The notes under the pieces: model-generated
What the model was told of the DNA's origin: nothing
The model's input: only the letters and a program-made list of their open reading frames with translations
Database searches by the model: none
Source of the DNA: Maribacter flavus
GTDB lineage: Bacteria > Bacteroidota > Bacteroidia > Flavobacteriales > Flavobacteriaceae
Direction: 5' to 3'
Length of the DNA: 64,000 nucleotides
NCBI RefSeq assembly: GCF_008386635.1
Contig: NZ_VUOE01000001.1
Span: 62,001 to 126,000, forward strand
Position numbers and translations under genes: made by a program
Part shown: piece after piece, positions 17,966 to 26,504 of the stretch
How positions within the stretch are numbered: position 1 is the first letter of the stretch
Layout of the letters: the number at the start of each line of letters is the position of its first letter

Positions 17966-18494
17966 ATCCTTTTGTTTTTAACAACTCCTTTAGTTGACCT
18001 TTACCGCGCAACAATCGCGTTCTGCAGGCGGTTTCGGTTATGTTCAATACTTCTGAAATTTCAATGTGGTCAAAACCTTCTACCAAATACATCATCACGA
18101 CATATCTATATTTACCTTGCAATTGCCCAATGGCCTCCTTTACTTCTTCAATATCGATATGTTCCTCCACTGTCCAATCATCATCGGTATCCACCGGCCG
18201 CATATACGTTTCGTCCAAAGCGATGGTCTGTTCCTTTTTCGACTTCAAGAAATCGATACATTTGTTCACCACAATACGCTTTAACCACGCCCCGAACGTC
18301 ACCTCCCCCTTAAACTGATGTATTTTTTGAAAAGCCTTGATAAAAGCTTCCTGCAATACATCCTCTGCATCGTCCGCATTTTTTAAAAACCGCATGGCTA
18401 CACAGTACATTCCGTCACAATACTGCCGGTACAATTGCATTTGTGCAGTGCGGTCGTTTGCCTTACATTTTTCAACAATGTCAATTTGAAACAT
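17949..18494 (-). CDS. RNA polymerase sigma factor, ECF type
   Basis: Sigma-70 family factor of 181 residues with region 2 (DAEDVLQEAFIKAFQKIHQF, promoter opening) and region 4 (YRYVVMMYLVEGFDHIEISE, then the helix ETACRTRLLRGKGQLKELL, -35 binding) and no region 1 or 3, hence ECF class. It is the first gene of a three-gene operon with a putative anti-sigma factor and a secreted protein. A promoter of ECF form lies about 40 bases upstream, suggesting that it activates its own operon. Confidence 0.95.
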   Translation of the reverse strand: MFQIDIVEKCKANDRTAQMQLYRQYCDGMYCVAMRFLKNADDAEDVLQEAFIKAFQKIHQFKGEVTFGAWLKRIVVNKCIDFLKSKKEQTIALDETYMRPVDTDDDWTVEEHIDIEEVKEAIGQLQGKYRYVVMMYLVEGFDHIEISEVLNITETACRTRLLRGKGQLKELLKTKGYGTGS

Positions 18495-18535
18495 TGGTAG
18501 GTTTGGTGTTTGTTTTTAGTTGTTGTTACTTTAAG

Positions 18536-18561
18536 GACGAAAGAAAAAAAAGGGTGTTGCA
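18536..18561 (-). promoter_or_regulatory. Candidate ECF-type promoter of the sigma / anti-sigma operon
   Basis: Read on the minus strand: TGCAAC (18561-18556), a 16-base T-rich spacer, then CGTC (18539-18536), about 41 bases before the sigma start codon. ECF promoters of other bacteria have the same form (an AAC-type -35 and CGTC-type -10 with about 16 bases between). Autoregulation is inferred from this match and position. Confidence 0.6.
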
Positions 18562-18600
18562 AAAAACTTCTATTTTTACGAATCTTTTTAATATTTCCGC

Positions 18601-19509
18601 TTGAAACAAGTTACGATTTCCAATGAATTTATGACCTTAATGGTGCTGGACTACGGCGCCATTATCCAGAAACTTCTGGTAAAGGGAAAGGACGGAAACT
18701 ACACCAATGTGGTAGTTGGATACAACCACCCAAGCCGATATCGTTTGGATGAAAATTGTTTGGGAGCATGCATAGGCAGATACGCCGGGCGTATTTCCAA
18801 CGGTAGTTTTGTTTTAGATCGGGAAAAATTTTTACTCTACCATGAAGATGGGGTGCATCTTCACGGTGGCAAGGAAGGATTTCATCAAAAATATTGGCAA
18901 ATTGAGGAGGTGTCCTATGCAGATGACCCAATGGTGAAATTATCTTATAATAGCAAACATCTTGAGGAAGGGTACCCGGGAAACCTGACCGTAAACGTAA
19001 CCTATAAACTGGTCAAAAATTCTTTACAGGTCATACACCAAGCGGTGACGGACCGCAGTACGGTCATCAATTTGACCAATCATTCCTATTTTAAATTGGA
19101 TGACAGCCCGTACATTGACAATTATGAGTTACAGCTCAACTGCCCGTATATACTGGAAACAGACGAAAATCTGTTACCTACGGGCGACATCATCCCTGTG
19201 CGGAAATCCAAATATGATTTTTTACTGCCAAGGGAAATTGGCGTACAGCGTTTGGACACACCTTATATAAAAGACATGGGTAGTGAAAAAGTGGCGGAAT
19301 TACATTCGGCTAAATCCGGTATTACCATGCAGGTATTTACAAACCAACCCGCCTTGGTGGTCTACACCCCCTTGGACTTTCCCGGAATTTGTTTTGAAAC
19401 CCAGAATTACCCAGATGCACCCAACCAACCGGACTTTCCAAGCAGTGTTTTAAGGCCTGGGGAAACCTACAACAACATTACCATCTTTACCTTTGATTTA
19501 GTACCTTAG
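18601..19509 (+). CDS. galM: Aldose 1-epimerase (galactose mutarotase)
   Basis: Interconverts alpha and beta anomers of aldoses. The 302-residue protein starts at a TTG: an in-frame TAA lies 10 bases upstream, and the first ATG would remove part of the first strand (NEFMTLMVLDYGAII). Family motifs are GRYAGRISNGSF, HLHGGKEGFHQKYW, the catalytic His in NLTNHSYFKL and the Glu in ICFETQNYPDAPNQPDFP. No signal peptide is present, so it is cytoplasmic. It is divergent from the ECF sigma operon. Confidence 0.92.
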   Translation: MKQVTISNEFMTLMVLDYGAIIQKLLVKGKDGNYTNVVVGYNHPSRYRLDENCLGACIGRYAGRISNGSFVLDREKFLLYHEDGVHLHGGKEGFHQKYWQIEEVSYADDPMVKLSYNSKHLEEGYPGNLTVNVTYKLVKNSLQVIHQAVTDRSTVINLTNHSYFKLDDSPYIDNYELQLNCPYILETDENLLPTGDIIPVRKSKYDFLLPREIGVQRLDTPYIKDMGSEKVAELHSAKSGITMQVFTNQPALVVYTPLDFPGICFETQNYPDAPNQPDFPSSVLRPGETYNNITIFTFDLVP

Positions 19510-19532
19510 GACTAATTAACACTTCAAAAGAC

Positions 19533-20093
19533 ATGAAATTCCTCAAAAGACTGGTAGCTGTACTTATAGTACTATTTGGCCTGTTTTACTTTGTGGGCCT
19601 ACCCTATTTGCGAAAAGAGACCAAGAAACACAGCCCGGAAAAAACGAGCTCCTATACCCTACAAGGTACCCAACTCGAGGTCCATTATTCCAGTCCCTCC
19701 AAAAAAGGCAGACCCATTTTTGGCGGTCTGGTGCCCTTTGACCAAGTGTGGCGTACGGGGGCCAACGAACCCACGACATTTACTACATCAGGAGCCATCA
19801 AAATAATCGACAAGCCCTTGCCCGCGGGTACGTATTCCCTTTGGACCATCCCAAATAAGGAAAGTTGGAAGGTGATTTTCAATAAGGAAGTACCGGATTG
19901 GGGGGTTAGCATTTTTGGGGGTGGCACACAGACTACCAGGGATGCGGGCGAGGACCTCATCAATGTGGAAGTACCCTCAAGGGAAATTTCGCAACCTGTG
20001 GAAAACTTTACCATCGACTTTACTAATGAGGACCAGCTTTATTTAAGCCTCTCCTGGGACCAAACACGTATCAATGTGCCCATCAACAAATAG
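19533..20093 (+). CDS. DUF2911 protein, membrane-anchored
   Basis: Protein of 186 residues with an N-terminal hydrophobic segment (LVAVLIVLFGLFYFVGLPYL), most likely an uncleaved anchor. The DUF2911 domain follows, recognisable by RPIFGGLVPFDQVWRTGANE, the strand PLPAGTYSLWTIP and WGVSIF. Function of the family is unknown; it is common in Bacteroidota and often secreted. It follows the mutarotase by 23 bases and precedes meaB by 36, so co-transcription is possible. Confidence 0.85.
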   Translation: MKFLKRLVAVLIVLFGLFYFVGLPYLRKETKKHSPEKTSSYTLQGTQLEVHYSSPSKKGRPIFGGLVPFDQVWRTGANEPTTFTTSGAIKIIDKPLPAGTYSLWTIPNKESWKVIFNKEVPDWGVSIFGGGTQTTRDAGEDLINVEVPSREISQPVENFTIDFTNEDQLYLSLSWDQTRINVPINK

Positions 20094-20129
20094 CCGAAAG
20101 CCATTAGACGTTTAGAAAGAAATTTTAAA

Positions 20130-21119
20130 ATGACTCCCGATGTAGCCTACATCAACGACTTGTCAAAAAAGGTCATCGAGAATGACCGGACCGCCCTTGC
20201 CAAGGCTATTACCTTAATTGAAAGTACCAAAAAGGAGAATCAGAAAATAGCTGAAGGACTTCTGGAAAAGTGCCTTGAATACCAGAAAGAATCCGTTCGT
20301 GTTGGTATCACGGGAGTGCCTGGCGTTGGCAAAAGCACCTTCATCGAGAATTTTGGAATGTTATTGGTCCACAGAGGGAAGAAGGTCGCGGTACTTACCA
20401 TTGATCCCTCGAGCAACGAGACAAAAGGCAGTATATTGGGGGATAAGGTTCGGATGGAAACCTTATCCAAGGAAAAAAATGCCTTCATAAGACCCTCACC
20501 AACGAGTGGCTCACTCGGTGGTGTGGCCAGAAAAACAAGGGAAACCATCATACTTTTGGAAGCTGCCGGATACGACGTTATTTTGATAGAGACCGTTGGG
20601 GTTGGACAAAACGAAACCGCGGTACGGGATATGACCGACTTTTTCCTTTTGTTAAAATTGCCCGGTGCGGGCGATGAGCTACAAGGCATTAAAAGGGGGG
20701 TCATGGAAATGGCCGATGTCATAGCGATCAACAAGGCCGATGGTCAGAACGTACAACCTGCCGAAACTGCCCAGTTGGAATTCAGCAGGGCACTGCACCT
20801 ATTTTCGGCCAAGGAAAACGGATGGATTCCGCAGGTTATGACCTGTTCCGCCTTAGAGAACAAAGGTTTGGAAACGATTTGGTCCTGTATTAAAAAATTC
20901 ATGTTGCATACAAAGGAAAACGGTTCTTTCCATCGGACACGAAAACAACAGAACAAAAAGTGGCTTCGGCAACATTTGAACCACATCCTGCTTCAGGATT
21001 TTTATGATAATCCAACCCTTTCACAAGCACTGTCATCCATGGAAGAAAAGGTCATGGAAAGTGAAATCACCCCCTTTGTGGCCGCTGAACGCCTACTTAG
21101 AGCGTATAGGAAAGCATAG
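20130..21119 (+). CDS. meaB: MeaB-type GTPase, methylmalonyl-CoA mutase chaperone
   Basis: Protects and reloads the adenosylcobalamin enzyme methylmalonyl-CoA mutase. The 329-residue protein has the P-loop GVPGVGKS (62-69), DPSSNETKGSILGDK, the switch ETVGVGQNETAVRDM and the base-recognition NKAD. The arrangement is that of the MeaB/ArgK family of SIMIBI GTPases. The mutase itself is not in this window. Confidence 0.96.
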   Translation: MTPDVAYINDLSKKVIENDRTALAKAITLIESTKKENQKIAEGLLEKCLEYQKESVRVGITGVPGVGKSTFIENFGMLLVHRGKKVAVLTIDPSSNETKGSILGDKVRMETLSKEKNAFIRPSPTSGSLGGVARKTRETIILLEAAGYDVILIETVGVGQNETAVRDMTDFFLLLKLPGAGDELQGIKRGVMEMADVIAINKADGQNVQPAETAQLEFSRALHLFSAKENGWIPQVMTCSALENKGLETIWSCIKKFMLHTKENGSFHRTRKQQNKKWLRQHLNHILLQDFYDNPTLSQALSSMEEKVMESEITPFVAAERLLRAYRKA

Positions 21120-21131
21120 ACAGGAAAACCT

Positions 21132-21165
21132 TTGCTAACAGTGTTCGAATAAAAACTTAACTTTG
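21132..21165 (+). promoter_or_regulatory. Candidate Bacteroidota-type promoter before the glycosyltransferase pair
   Basis: TTG (21132-21134) and TAACTTTG (21158-21165) are 23 bases apart, matching the -33 TTG / -7 TAnnTTTG form of Bacteroidota primary promoters. The start codon lies 24 bases downstream. Confidence 0.5.
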
Positions 21166-21188
21166 CCCCATAATCCAAAAACTGCTTA

Positions 21189-22148
21189 ATGGATATTGTA
21201 ACCCCTTCCCTACTCTCCGTGGTAGTACCTCTGTACAATGAGGAAGAAAATGTGGTGTTGTTGACCCAAAAGATCCATGAAAGCCTACCTGGATATAATT
21301 ACCAAATTATCTACATCGACGATTTTTCCAAGGACGGCACCAAAAACGTGGTCAAGGGAATGAAGGACCCAAAGGTACATCTCATCGAACTCAAGAAAAA
21401 TTACGGTCAGAGCCTGGCGCTAGCTGCCGGTATAGATTACGCCGAAGGGGAATACATTATTACCATGGACGGGGATCTTCAGAACGACCCCAGCGATATT
21501 CCGCAGATGCTATCCTATGCCGTAAACGAAGATTATGACCTGGTTACCGGAATCCGTCAAAAGCGTAAGGATTCCTTGGTAAAAAAAATACCATCGAAAA
21601 TTGCCAATTATATGGTAAGACGGGTTACCAAATTGGATATTAAGGATAATGGTTGCGCACTAAAAGTGTTTACCAAGGACATTGCCAAGGATTTGAATCT
21701 TTATGGGGAAATGCATCGCTTTATAACCCTCTTGGCCCATTTGGAAGGTGCGCAAATTAAACAGGTGCCCGTGAAGCACCATGCCCGACATGCCGGAGTT
21801 TCCAAATACGGGTTGGAACGTGTATTTAAGGTGGTGGCAGATATGATGTTGTTGCTCTTTATCCGAAAATATTTTCAAAGACCTATTCACCTTTTCGGCA
21901 TCTTTGGATTTCTTTTGATCATCCTTGGAATATTGATAAATATCTATCTTTTATTAGTGAAGTTCGGTTTGGGCGAGGATATTGGGAACAGGCCCTTATT
22001 GATTTTTGGGATGATGTTCATTTTGGCAGGTATCCAACTGTTTACCATAGGCATCGTGATGGAATTGTTGATACGTACCTATTACGAATCGCAACAGAAA
22101 AGACCGTACCGAATCAAAAAAGTAAGCATAGGTGGCCAATCCGCGTAA
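21189..22148 (+). CDS. Family 2 glycosyltransferase (polyprenyl-phosphate type)
   Basis: Protein of 319 residues. The GT-A domain begins SVVVPLYNEEENVVLL and has the DxD-like block TMDGDLQNDPSDIPQM. Two membrane helices follow at about 240-265 and 272-295. This is the layout of DPM1/GtrB-like enzymes that put a sugar on polyprenyl phosphate. The next gene, a flippase-like protein, overlaps it by 17 bases, suggesting that the lipid-linked sugar is then moved or used across the membrane. Confidence 0.9.
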   Translation: MDIVTPSLLSVVVPLYNEEENVVLLTQKIHESLPGYNYQIIYIDDFSKDGTKNVVKGMKDPKVHLIELKKNYGQSLALAAGIDYAEGEYIITMDGDLQNDPSDIPQMLSYAVNEDYDLVTGIRQKRKDSLVKKIPSKIANYMVRRVTKLDIKDNGCALKVFTKDIAKDLNLYGEMHRFITLLAHLEGAQIKQVPVKHHARHAGVSKYGLERVFKVVADMMLLLFIRKYFQRPIHLFGIFGFLLIILGILINIYLLLVKFGLGEDIGNRPLLIFGMMFILAGIQLFTIGIVMELLIRTYYESQQKRPYRIKKVSIGGQSA

Positions 22149-22989
22149 GACCCTTTCCACCGCTCTTAAGTTGTTGATAAGCATTGCGCTTGTTTACTTC
22201 ATATTTACCAAAATCGATTTCACGGAAGTAGTGAACACCTTGAAAAAAGGCAACCCCCTGTATTTGACCGCAGCTGTACTTTTGTTTTCTTTGTCCAAAA
22301 TACTCGCTTCCATTCGGCTGAACGCTTATTTCCATCAGCTTGGAATCCCACTCTCCCAAAAAAGCAATTTGAAGCTCTACCTTTTAGGTATGTTCTACAA
22401 TCTTTTTTTACCTGGTGGAATTGGTGGGGACGCCTACAAGGGCTACCTAATCAAAAAAACCTTCGAGGTGCCTACCAAGCGCGTGGTGAGTGTTTTGGTA
22501 CTCGACCGACTCAGTGGCCTGCTACTCCTGTTTATCTATGCCTGTGCCCTTTTATGGGTATTGGAATTTGAGCTTTTGAATCCGTATCGATGGTTATTCT
22601 TGCTTTTAATACCCATATCTGTGGGGACCTTTTTCTTTTTAAACAAGCGATTTTTCCAGTATGTCCTGCCCATTTTTTGGAAGTCCGTTGGGTATTCCGC
22701 CCTAGTACAATTCGCCCAGCTTCTCTGTGTACTCTGTATTATGAAGGCACTATCCATTGAGGGCAATATTATTGCGTATCTGGTTATATTTTTGGTTTCT
22801 TCCATCGTATCCGTTATCCCATTGACCCTTGGAGGTTTGGGTAGTAGGGAAGTGACCTTTTTCTATGGTGCCGCTTTACTGAACCTAGAAGAAAGCACCT
22901 CCGTTGGGATTAGTGTAGTGTTCTTTTTGATTACGGCGTTGGTCTCCTTGACGGGGATTGTTTTTCATTTTAAGAACATTAAACTTTAG
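22132..22989 (+). CDS. LPG synthase-type membrane protein (flippase-like, UPF0104)
   Basis: Integral membrane protein of 285 residues with about seven helices, starting at a GTG inside the preceding gene. Conserved family blocks are GMFYNLFLPGGIGGDAYKGY and PLTLGGLGSREVTFF. The family includes the flippase domain of MprF, but here no synthase domain is attached. Coupling to a polyprenyl-glycosyltransferase suggests a role in lipid-linked sugar or lipid export. Confidence 0.88.
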   Translation: MANPRKTLSTALKLLISIALVYFIFTKIDFTEVVNTLKKGNPLYLTAAVLLFSLSKILASIRLNAYFHQLGIPLSQKSNLKLYLLGMFYNLFLPGGIGGDAYKGYLIKKTFEVPTKRVVSVLVLDRLSGLLLLFIYACALLWVLEFELLNPYRWLFLLLIPISVGTFFFLNKRFFQYVLPIFWKSVGYSALVQFAQLLCVLCIMKALSIEGNIIAYLVIFLVSSIVSVIPLTLGGLGSREVTFFYGAALLNLEESTSVGISVVFFLITALVSLTGIVFHFKNIKL

Positions 22990-23096
22990 CAAATCATAAA
23001 TACTACATACGTCTCGTAGTTTTCCCTTAATAGTGTTTTACTGAAATAATGCAAGGTACATTAGATTGATAGTTACTGAGAAATTCGATTCACATA

Positions 23097-23849
23097 TTAC
23101 ATATTCAACCATTCCTTAAAATCAGTGGTTTTTGGTCGACTAACAATGAATTCCTGTTCACGTGGGTTTGTAATGGTGAGTTTCACTCGGTGGTTAAAAT
23201 AGGAATCTATTTTTTCAATGGCATTTTTGGCAATGATTTGACTACGGTTTATTTTAAAAAATCTGTTTGGGTCCAAAGATTCGAACAGTTCATCAAGCGT
23301 TTCATTAATGATGAAACGTTTTCCAGAAGTCACGCCAAAAGTGACACTTTCCTCGGAATAACAGTACAAAAGTTCAGAAACTTTAATCTGAAAAAAACCG
23401 CTACCATCTTTGACCAAGATACCTTCCCGTTTGGGAGTCATTTGGAAACTGCTTAGAAGTTGTCTCAAAACACTTGGATCAAGGGTGTTTGGTTTATTAG
23501 ATCTGTTGAACTTATCCAAGGCCCTTTTCAAATCGGCATCTTGAATAGGCTTTAACAAATAATCCACACTATTCACCCTAAAGGCCTGTATGGCATATTG
23601 GTCAAATGCAGTCGTAAAAATAATGGGTGCCTCAATTTCGATTTTCTGAAAAATTTCAAAACTCAACCCGTCGGCCAATTGTATGTCCATGAACACCAAA
23701 TCTGGTGCGGCGTTGCCTTGAAACCATTGTATACTATCCTCTACAGTGTCTATTATGTCCAAAAGATCGTATTCAAAACCACAAGTAGTTAACATACGCT
23801 GCAATTGACTTGCGGCCCTTGCCTCGTCTTCAATAATCAATATTTTCAT
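23097..23849 (-). CDS. LytTR-family response regulator
   Basis: DNA-binding regulator of 250 residues. The receiver domain has the acidic pair at the start (IEDEARAA), phospho-acceptor Asp55 (LVFMDIQLADG) and the Lys of YLLKPIQ. The LytTR domain follows (LLYCYSEESVTFGV, RFFKINRSQIIAKNAIEKI, NHRVKLTI). It overlaps the kinase gene by 20 bases. With two membrane proteins ahead of the kinase, this is a four-gene operon. The targets cannot be seen. Confidence 0.95.
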   Translation of the reverse strand: MKILIIEDEARAASQLQRMLTTCGFEYDLLDIIDTVEDSIQWFQGNAAPDLVFMDIQLADGLSFEIFQKIEIEAPIIFTTAFDQYAIQAFRVNSVDYLLKPIQDADLKRALDKFNRSNKPNTLDPSVLRQLLSSFQMTPKREGILVKDGSGFFQIKVSELLYCYSEESVTFGVTSGKRFIINETLDELFESLDPNRFFKINRSQIIAKNAIEKIDSYFNHRVKLTITNPREQEFIVSRPKTTDFKEWLNM

Positions 23850-24915
23850 GGCTAGTTTTTAGTTCTGAAACTTTAATTAAGGGTAGGCTTACTCTAAACC
23901 TGTTTCCATCATTATGGATTTCAATGGATGTATCGGAAATCAGCGCATATCTTTTTTGGATGTTGACAAGTCCCAGTTTGGTGGACGGTAGCTGAGTGGA
24001 TTTGGGTTGAATCTTATTTACTACGATCAATTTATCATCCTTTACAACTACTGCTATGGTTAATGGTTTTGCCTTGGATATTATGTTGTGCTTAATCGCA
24101 TTTTCAAGCAATAATTGAAGGCTCATAGGGACAACCCTATAATCCATTGAAGTTTCGGGAATATGCCAATTCACCATTAGATTGGTTCCAAATCGCTCTG
24201 ATTGTATATGGATATAGGCTCTTGCAAACTTTAGCTCGTCTCGTAGTGGGAGAAGATTTTCATTACCGGCCTCTAGTATAAACCGGTACATATCGGATAA
24301 CTTATCTACAAATTTCTTGGCATCCTCCCTAGGGTTTTGGTCGATAATATCACGTAATGTATTTAGGGTATTAAAAAAAAAGTGTGGTTGCGCCTGGTTT
24401 CGTAAAACGTCCAACTGCGCCTGTACTATGGCTTGTTTGGAACGCTCCTCTTGCCTGATGGATTTTTGAAGACGTATATTATAATAAATAGCCTCGTATA
24501 TCGCCATGGTCATTATGGTAATTAATATAATGGGCAAAAGCATTTTAAGTCTGGATACATTAACGTTATAATTTATACCCGGTATTAAGGATAATAACTT
24601 CCCTCCTATATAATCTACAAATACAACCGTGAAGGTTATGGTAAGAAAAAACAATACGATACGCTTGGCATCGTCAGTAAATTCTGGGTATTTCCTTCGT
24701 AAATAAATCATCATCCCTCGATTTATCACCCAGTCTATGGCGGAAAACATCAATGCAATCACCCAACTTAAAGCGACTTCTAAAAGCGAAATATCCGATG
24801 TTGTGCTACTGAAAAGATATGAGGTAACAATGCTTAGGATAAAAATGCCAACAACAGAAAACCAAAAATCATCAAATCCTAAATATTTTATTCGTTTTTC
24901 TTTATTATATATCAC
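23830..24915 (-). CDS. Sensor histidine kinase, LytS/YehU type
   Basis: Kinase of 361 residues with four membrane helices (about 17-36, 43-60, 84-101, 124-143) and no separate sensor domain. A coiled linker leads to the His_kinase motif QAQPHFFFNTLNTL (His178) and a short HATPase domain (LLLENAIKHNII, then LGLVNIQKRYAL). It is the cognate kinase of the LytTR regulator that overlaps it. The signal may be read by the membrane part or by the two upstream membrane proteins. Confidence 0.93.
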   Translation of the reverse strand: MIYNKEKRIKYLGFDDFWFSVVGIFILSIVTSYLFSSTTSDISLLEVALSWVIALMFSAIDWVINRGMMIYLRRKYPEFTDDAKRIVLFFLTITFTVVFVDYIGGKLLSLIPGINYNVNVSRLKMLLPIILITIMTMAIYEAIYYNIRLQKSIRQEERSKQAIVQAQLDVLRNQAQPHFFFNTLNTLRDIIDQNPREDAKKFVDKLSDMYRFILEAGNENLLPLRDELKFARAYIHIQSERFGTNLMVNWHIPETSMDYRVVPMSLQLLLENAIKHNIISKAKPLTIAVVVKDDKLIVVNKIQPKSTQLPSTKLGLVNIQKRYALISDTSIEIHNDGNRFRVSLPLIKVSELKTSHENIDY

Positions 24916-24925
24916 TACAAGAAAA

Positions 24926-25801
24926 TTAAAATGCTATAAAAGGAACGCCCTGTTTTGCCTGATAAAAAATATACCCTATCACCAAGGCGAACATTAAAGC
25001 AAATAAAGATACGACCCAAATTTGTTTGCCTTGGGGGAATTTCCATCTATGACCTAGCCACATGGCGAATAACGGAATTATCTGTATGCCGTGCAACGCG
25101 AAGAAGTGTGCTACCCTTAAATCCCCTCCTTTTACGCTCCAATTGACCAAGGGCAAGCCTTCCTGCCCTTCGGCAACTCCAACATTGTGGCCCAGTTGAC
25201 TTATCATCTGTCCTCCCACCCAACTTCCAAAAATAACGATTAGCCAACCTAAAAAAATGGCCCATTGAACGGACTTTGCAACCCTTAGCTTTAACCGAAT
25301 GGCATCAATCAAAAATAAAACCATGGTCAAAACATTAATTCCTACAAATATCCCCATGAACATGAACAGAATGCCATCAAGAGGAGTTGCAACGTTGTAA
25401 TGACTTTGAACTCCTCTAGATCCTTGATAGAAAATTATCAAGAACTCCAACAGCAGGGTCCATGCAGTAAGATGGTTGATTATTGCCTTCTTTTTCTGGG
25501 AGTACGGATATTTTGTAACCAAGTATCCAAGAGTTATCAAATAGATAGAAATAGATATGGAAAACTTTAACGGCTTGAGCCAAACATTGACCCCTAATAA
25601 AGTTCTTTCATCGATAAAAAGTCCTACAATACAGAACAGACCCAAGAGGGATATAACTATAGATATCCAATACAAAACAGGACTTTGGTCCTTCACTATT
25701 GAAAAAAGACGTTTTAGTTTTATCCCGACCAACGAATGGTTGGTTAGGTTTTCAGAAGAAGACTGGTCATTTTTGACGAATATGGATATTAGGTTTTCCA
25801 T
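24926..25801 (-). CDS. Conserved hypothetical membrane protein
   Basis: Protein of 291 residues with about seven membrane helices. The N-terminal 30 residues are polar; then come WISIVISLLGLFCIVGLF, KPLKFSISISIYLITLGYL and others. Conserved-looking polar positions inside or near helices (QGSRGVQSHYN, GGQMISQLGHNVG, HFFALHGIQIIP) include several His, which could bind heme, quinone or metal. I do not know the function. It lies 10 bases from the kinase gene and 40 from an ABA4-like gene in the same operon. Confidence 0.75.
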   Translation of the reverse strand: MENLISIFVKNDQSSSENLTNHSLVGIKLKRLFSIVKDQSPVLYWISIVISLLGLFCIVGLFIDERTLLGVNVWLKPLKFSISISIYLITLGYLVTKYPYSQKKKAIINHLTAWTLLLEFLIIFYQGSRGVQSHYNVATPLDGILFMFMGIFVGINVLTMVLFLIDAIRLKLRVAKSVQWAIFLGWLIVIFGSWVGGQMISQLGHNVGVAEGQEGLPLVNWSVKGGDLRVAHFFALHGIQIIPLFAMWLGHRWKFPQGKQIWVVSLFALMFALVIGYIFYQAKQGVPFIAF

Positions 25802-25841
25802 GATTGATATTTTAAATGTTTAATTAATGTATTTTGTTAAA

Positions 25842-26264
25842 TTATACCGGATTGGACTTAAGCACTTTTAGAATCATAAACAGTAGAAAACCTAAGGGGC
25901 CAAACATAAAGGTTAGGAAAAGGCAAGGTGCCATTAATACCTGATGAAGGTTAAGGTCCTTATTTTGATCTATCATCCACATTCCAATCAAGAGGTCAAA
26001 TGCCAAATAGTGTATCCATCCTGCCAAGGCTGCATTTTCTATCGTAAACAATTCCATCACGCTTTTTAGGCTCCCAAAGTCCATCATACCGTTTGAGATC
26101 AGCGCTTGCAGGATGTAAAAAACATATATACCTGATAGGACGATAGGTATAATTTTATTATCAATGAGGAACCTGGTCGGCCTCCATTTTGGTAGAAAAA
26201 TCATCAAAACCCACATGGGTAAGACTAAAATATTTGCCAGTGAAAAAACAATTGTTGCGGTCAT
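25842..26264 (-). CDS. ABA4-like (DUF4281) membrane protein
   Basis: Membrane protein of 140 residues with four helices. The block WIHYLAFDLLIGMWMID and the late MFGPLGFLLFMILK match the ABA4-like family, whose plant member takes part in neoxanthin (carotenoid) formation; bacterial members have no agreed role. It is first in an operon with another membrane protein and a LytTR two-component pair. A light- or carotenoid-related role would be a guess. Confidence 0.75.
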   Translation of the reverse strand: MTATIVFSLANILVLPMWVLMIFLPKWRPTRFLIDNKIIPIVLSGIYVFYILQALISNGMMDFGSLKSVMELFTIENAALAGWIHYLAFDLLIGMWMIDQNKDLNLHQVLMAPCLFLTFMFGPLGFLLFMILKVLKSNPV

Positions 26265-26504
26265 TTTAAGTGTTTTAAGGTTTTATCGATAGGCCAAAGA
26301 TGGACACACTACACCCAAAATGAAATGACTATGTTTTGAATCGTCTTAAAAGTGGGTTGAATTGTTAGAATTACATTTCGATGATAGAAATGTGAATTTT
26401 GCTAGTGCGACAAAAAATTCTAGCTGGAAGTCTCGAGTTGATTGTTTTCAGCGTTGAAGCGGAATTTCTTAAAACAAAAAGAAAAACTTTAATTAACAAT
26501 ACTC

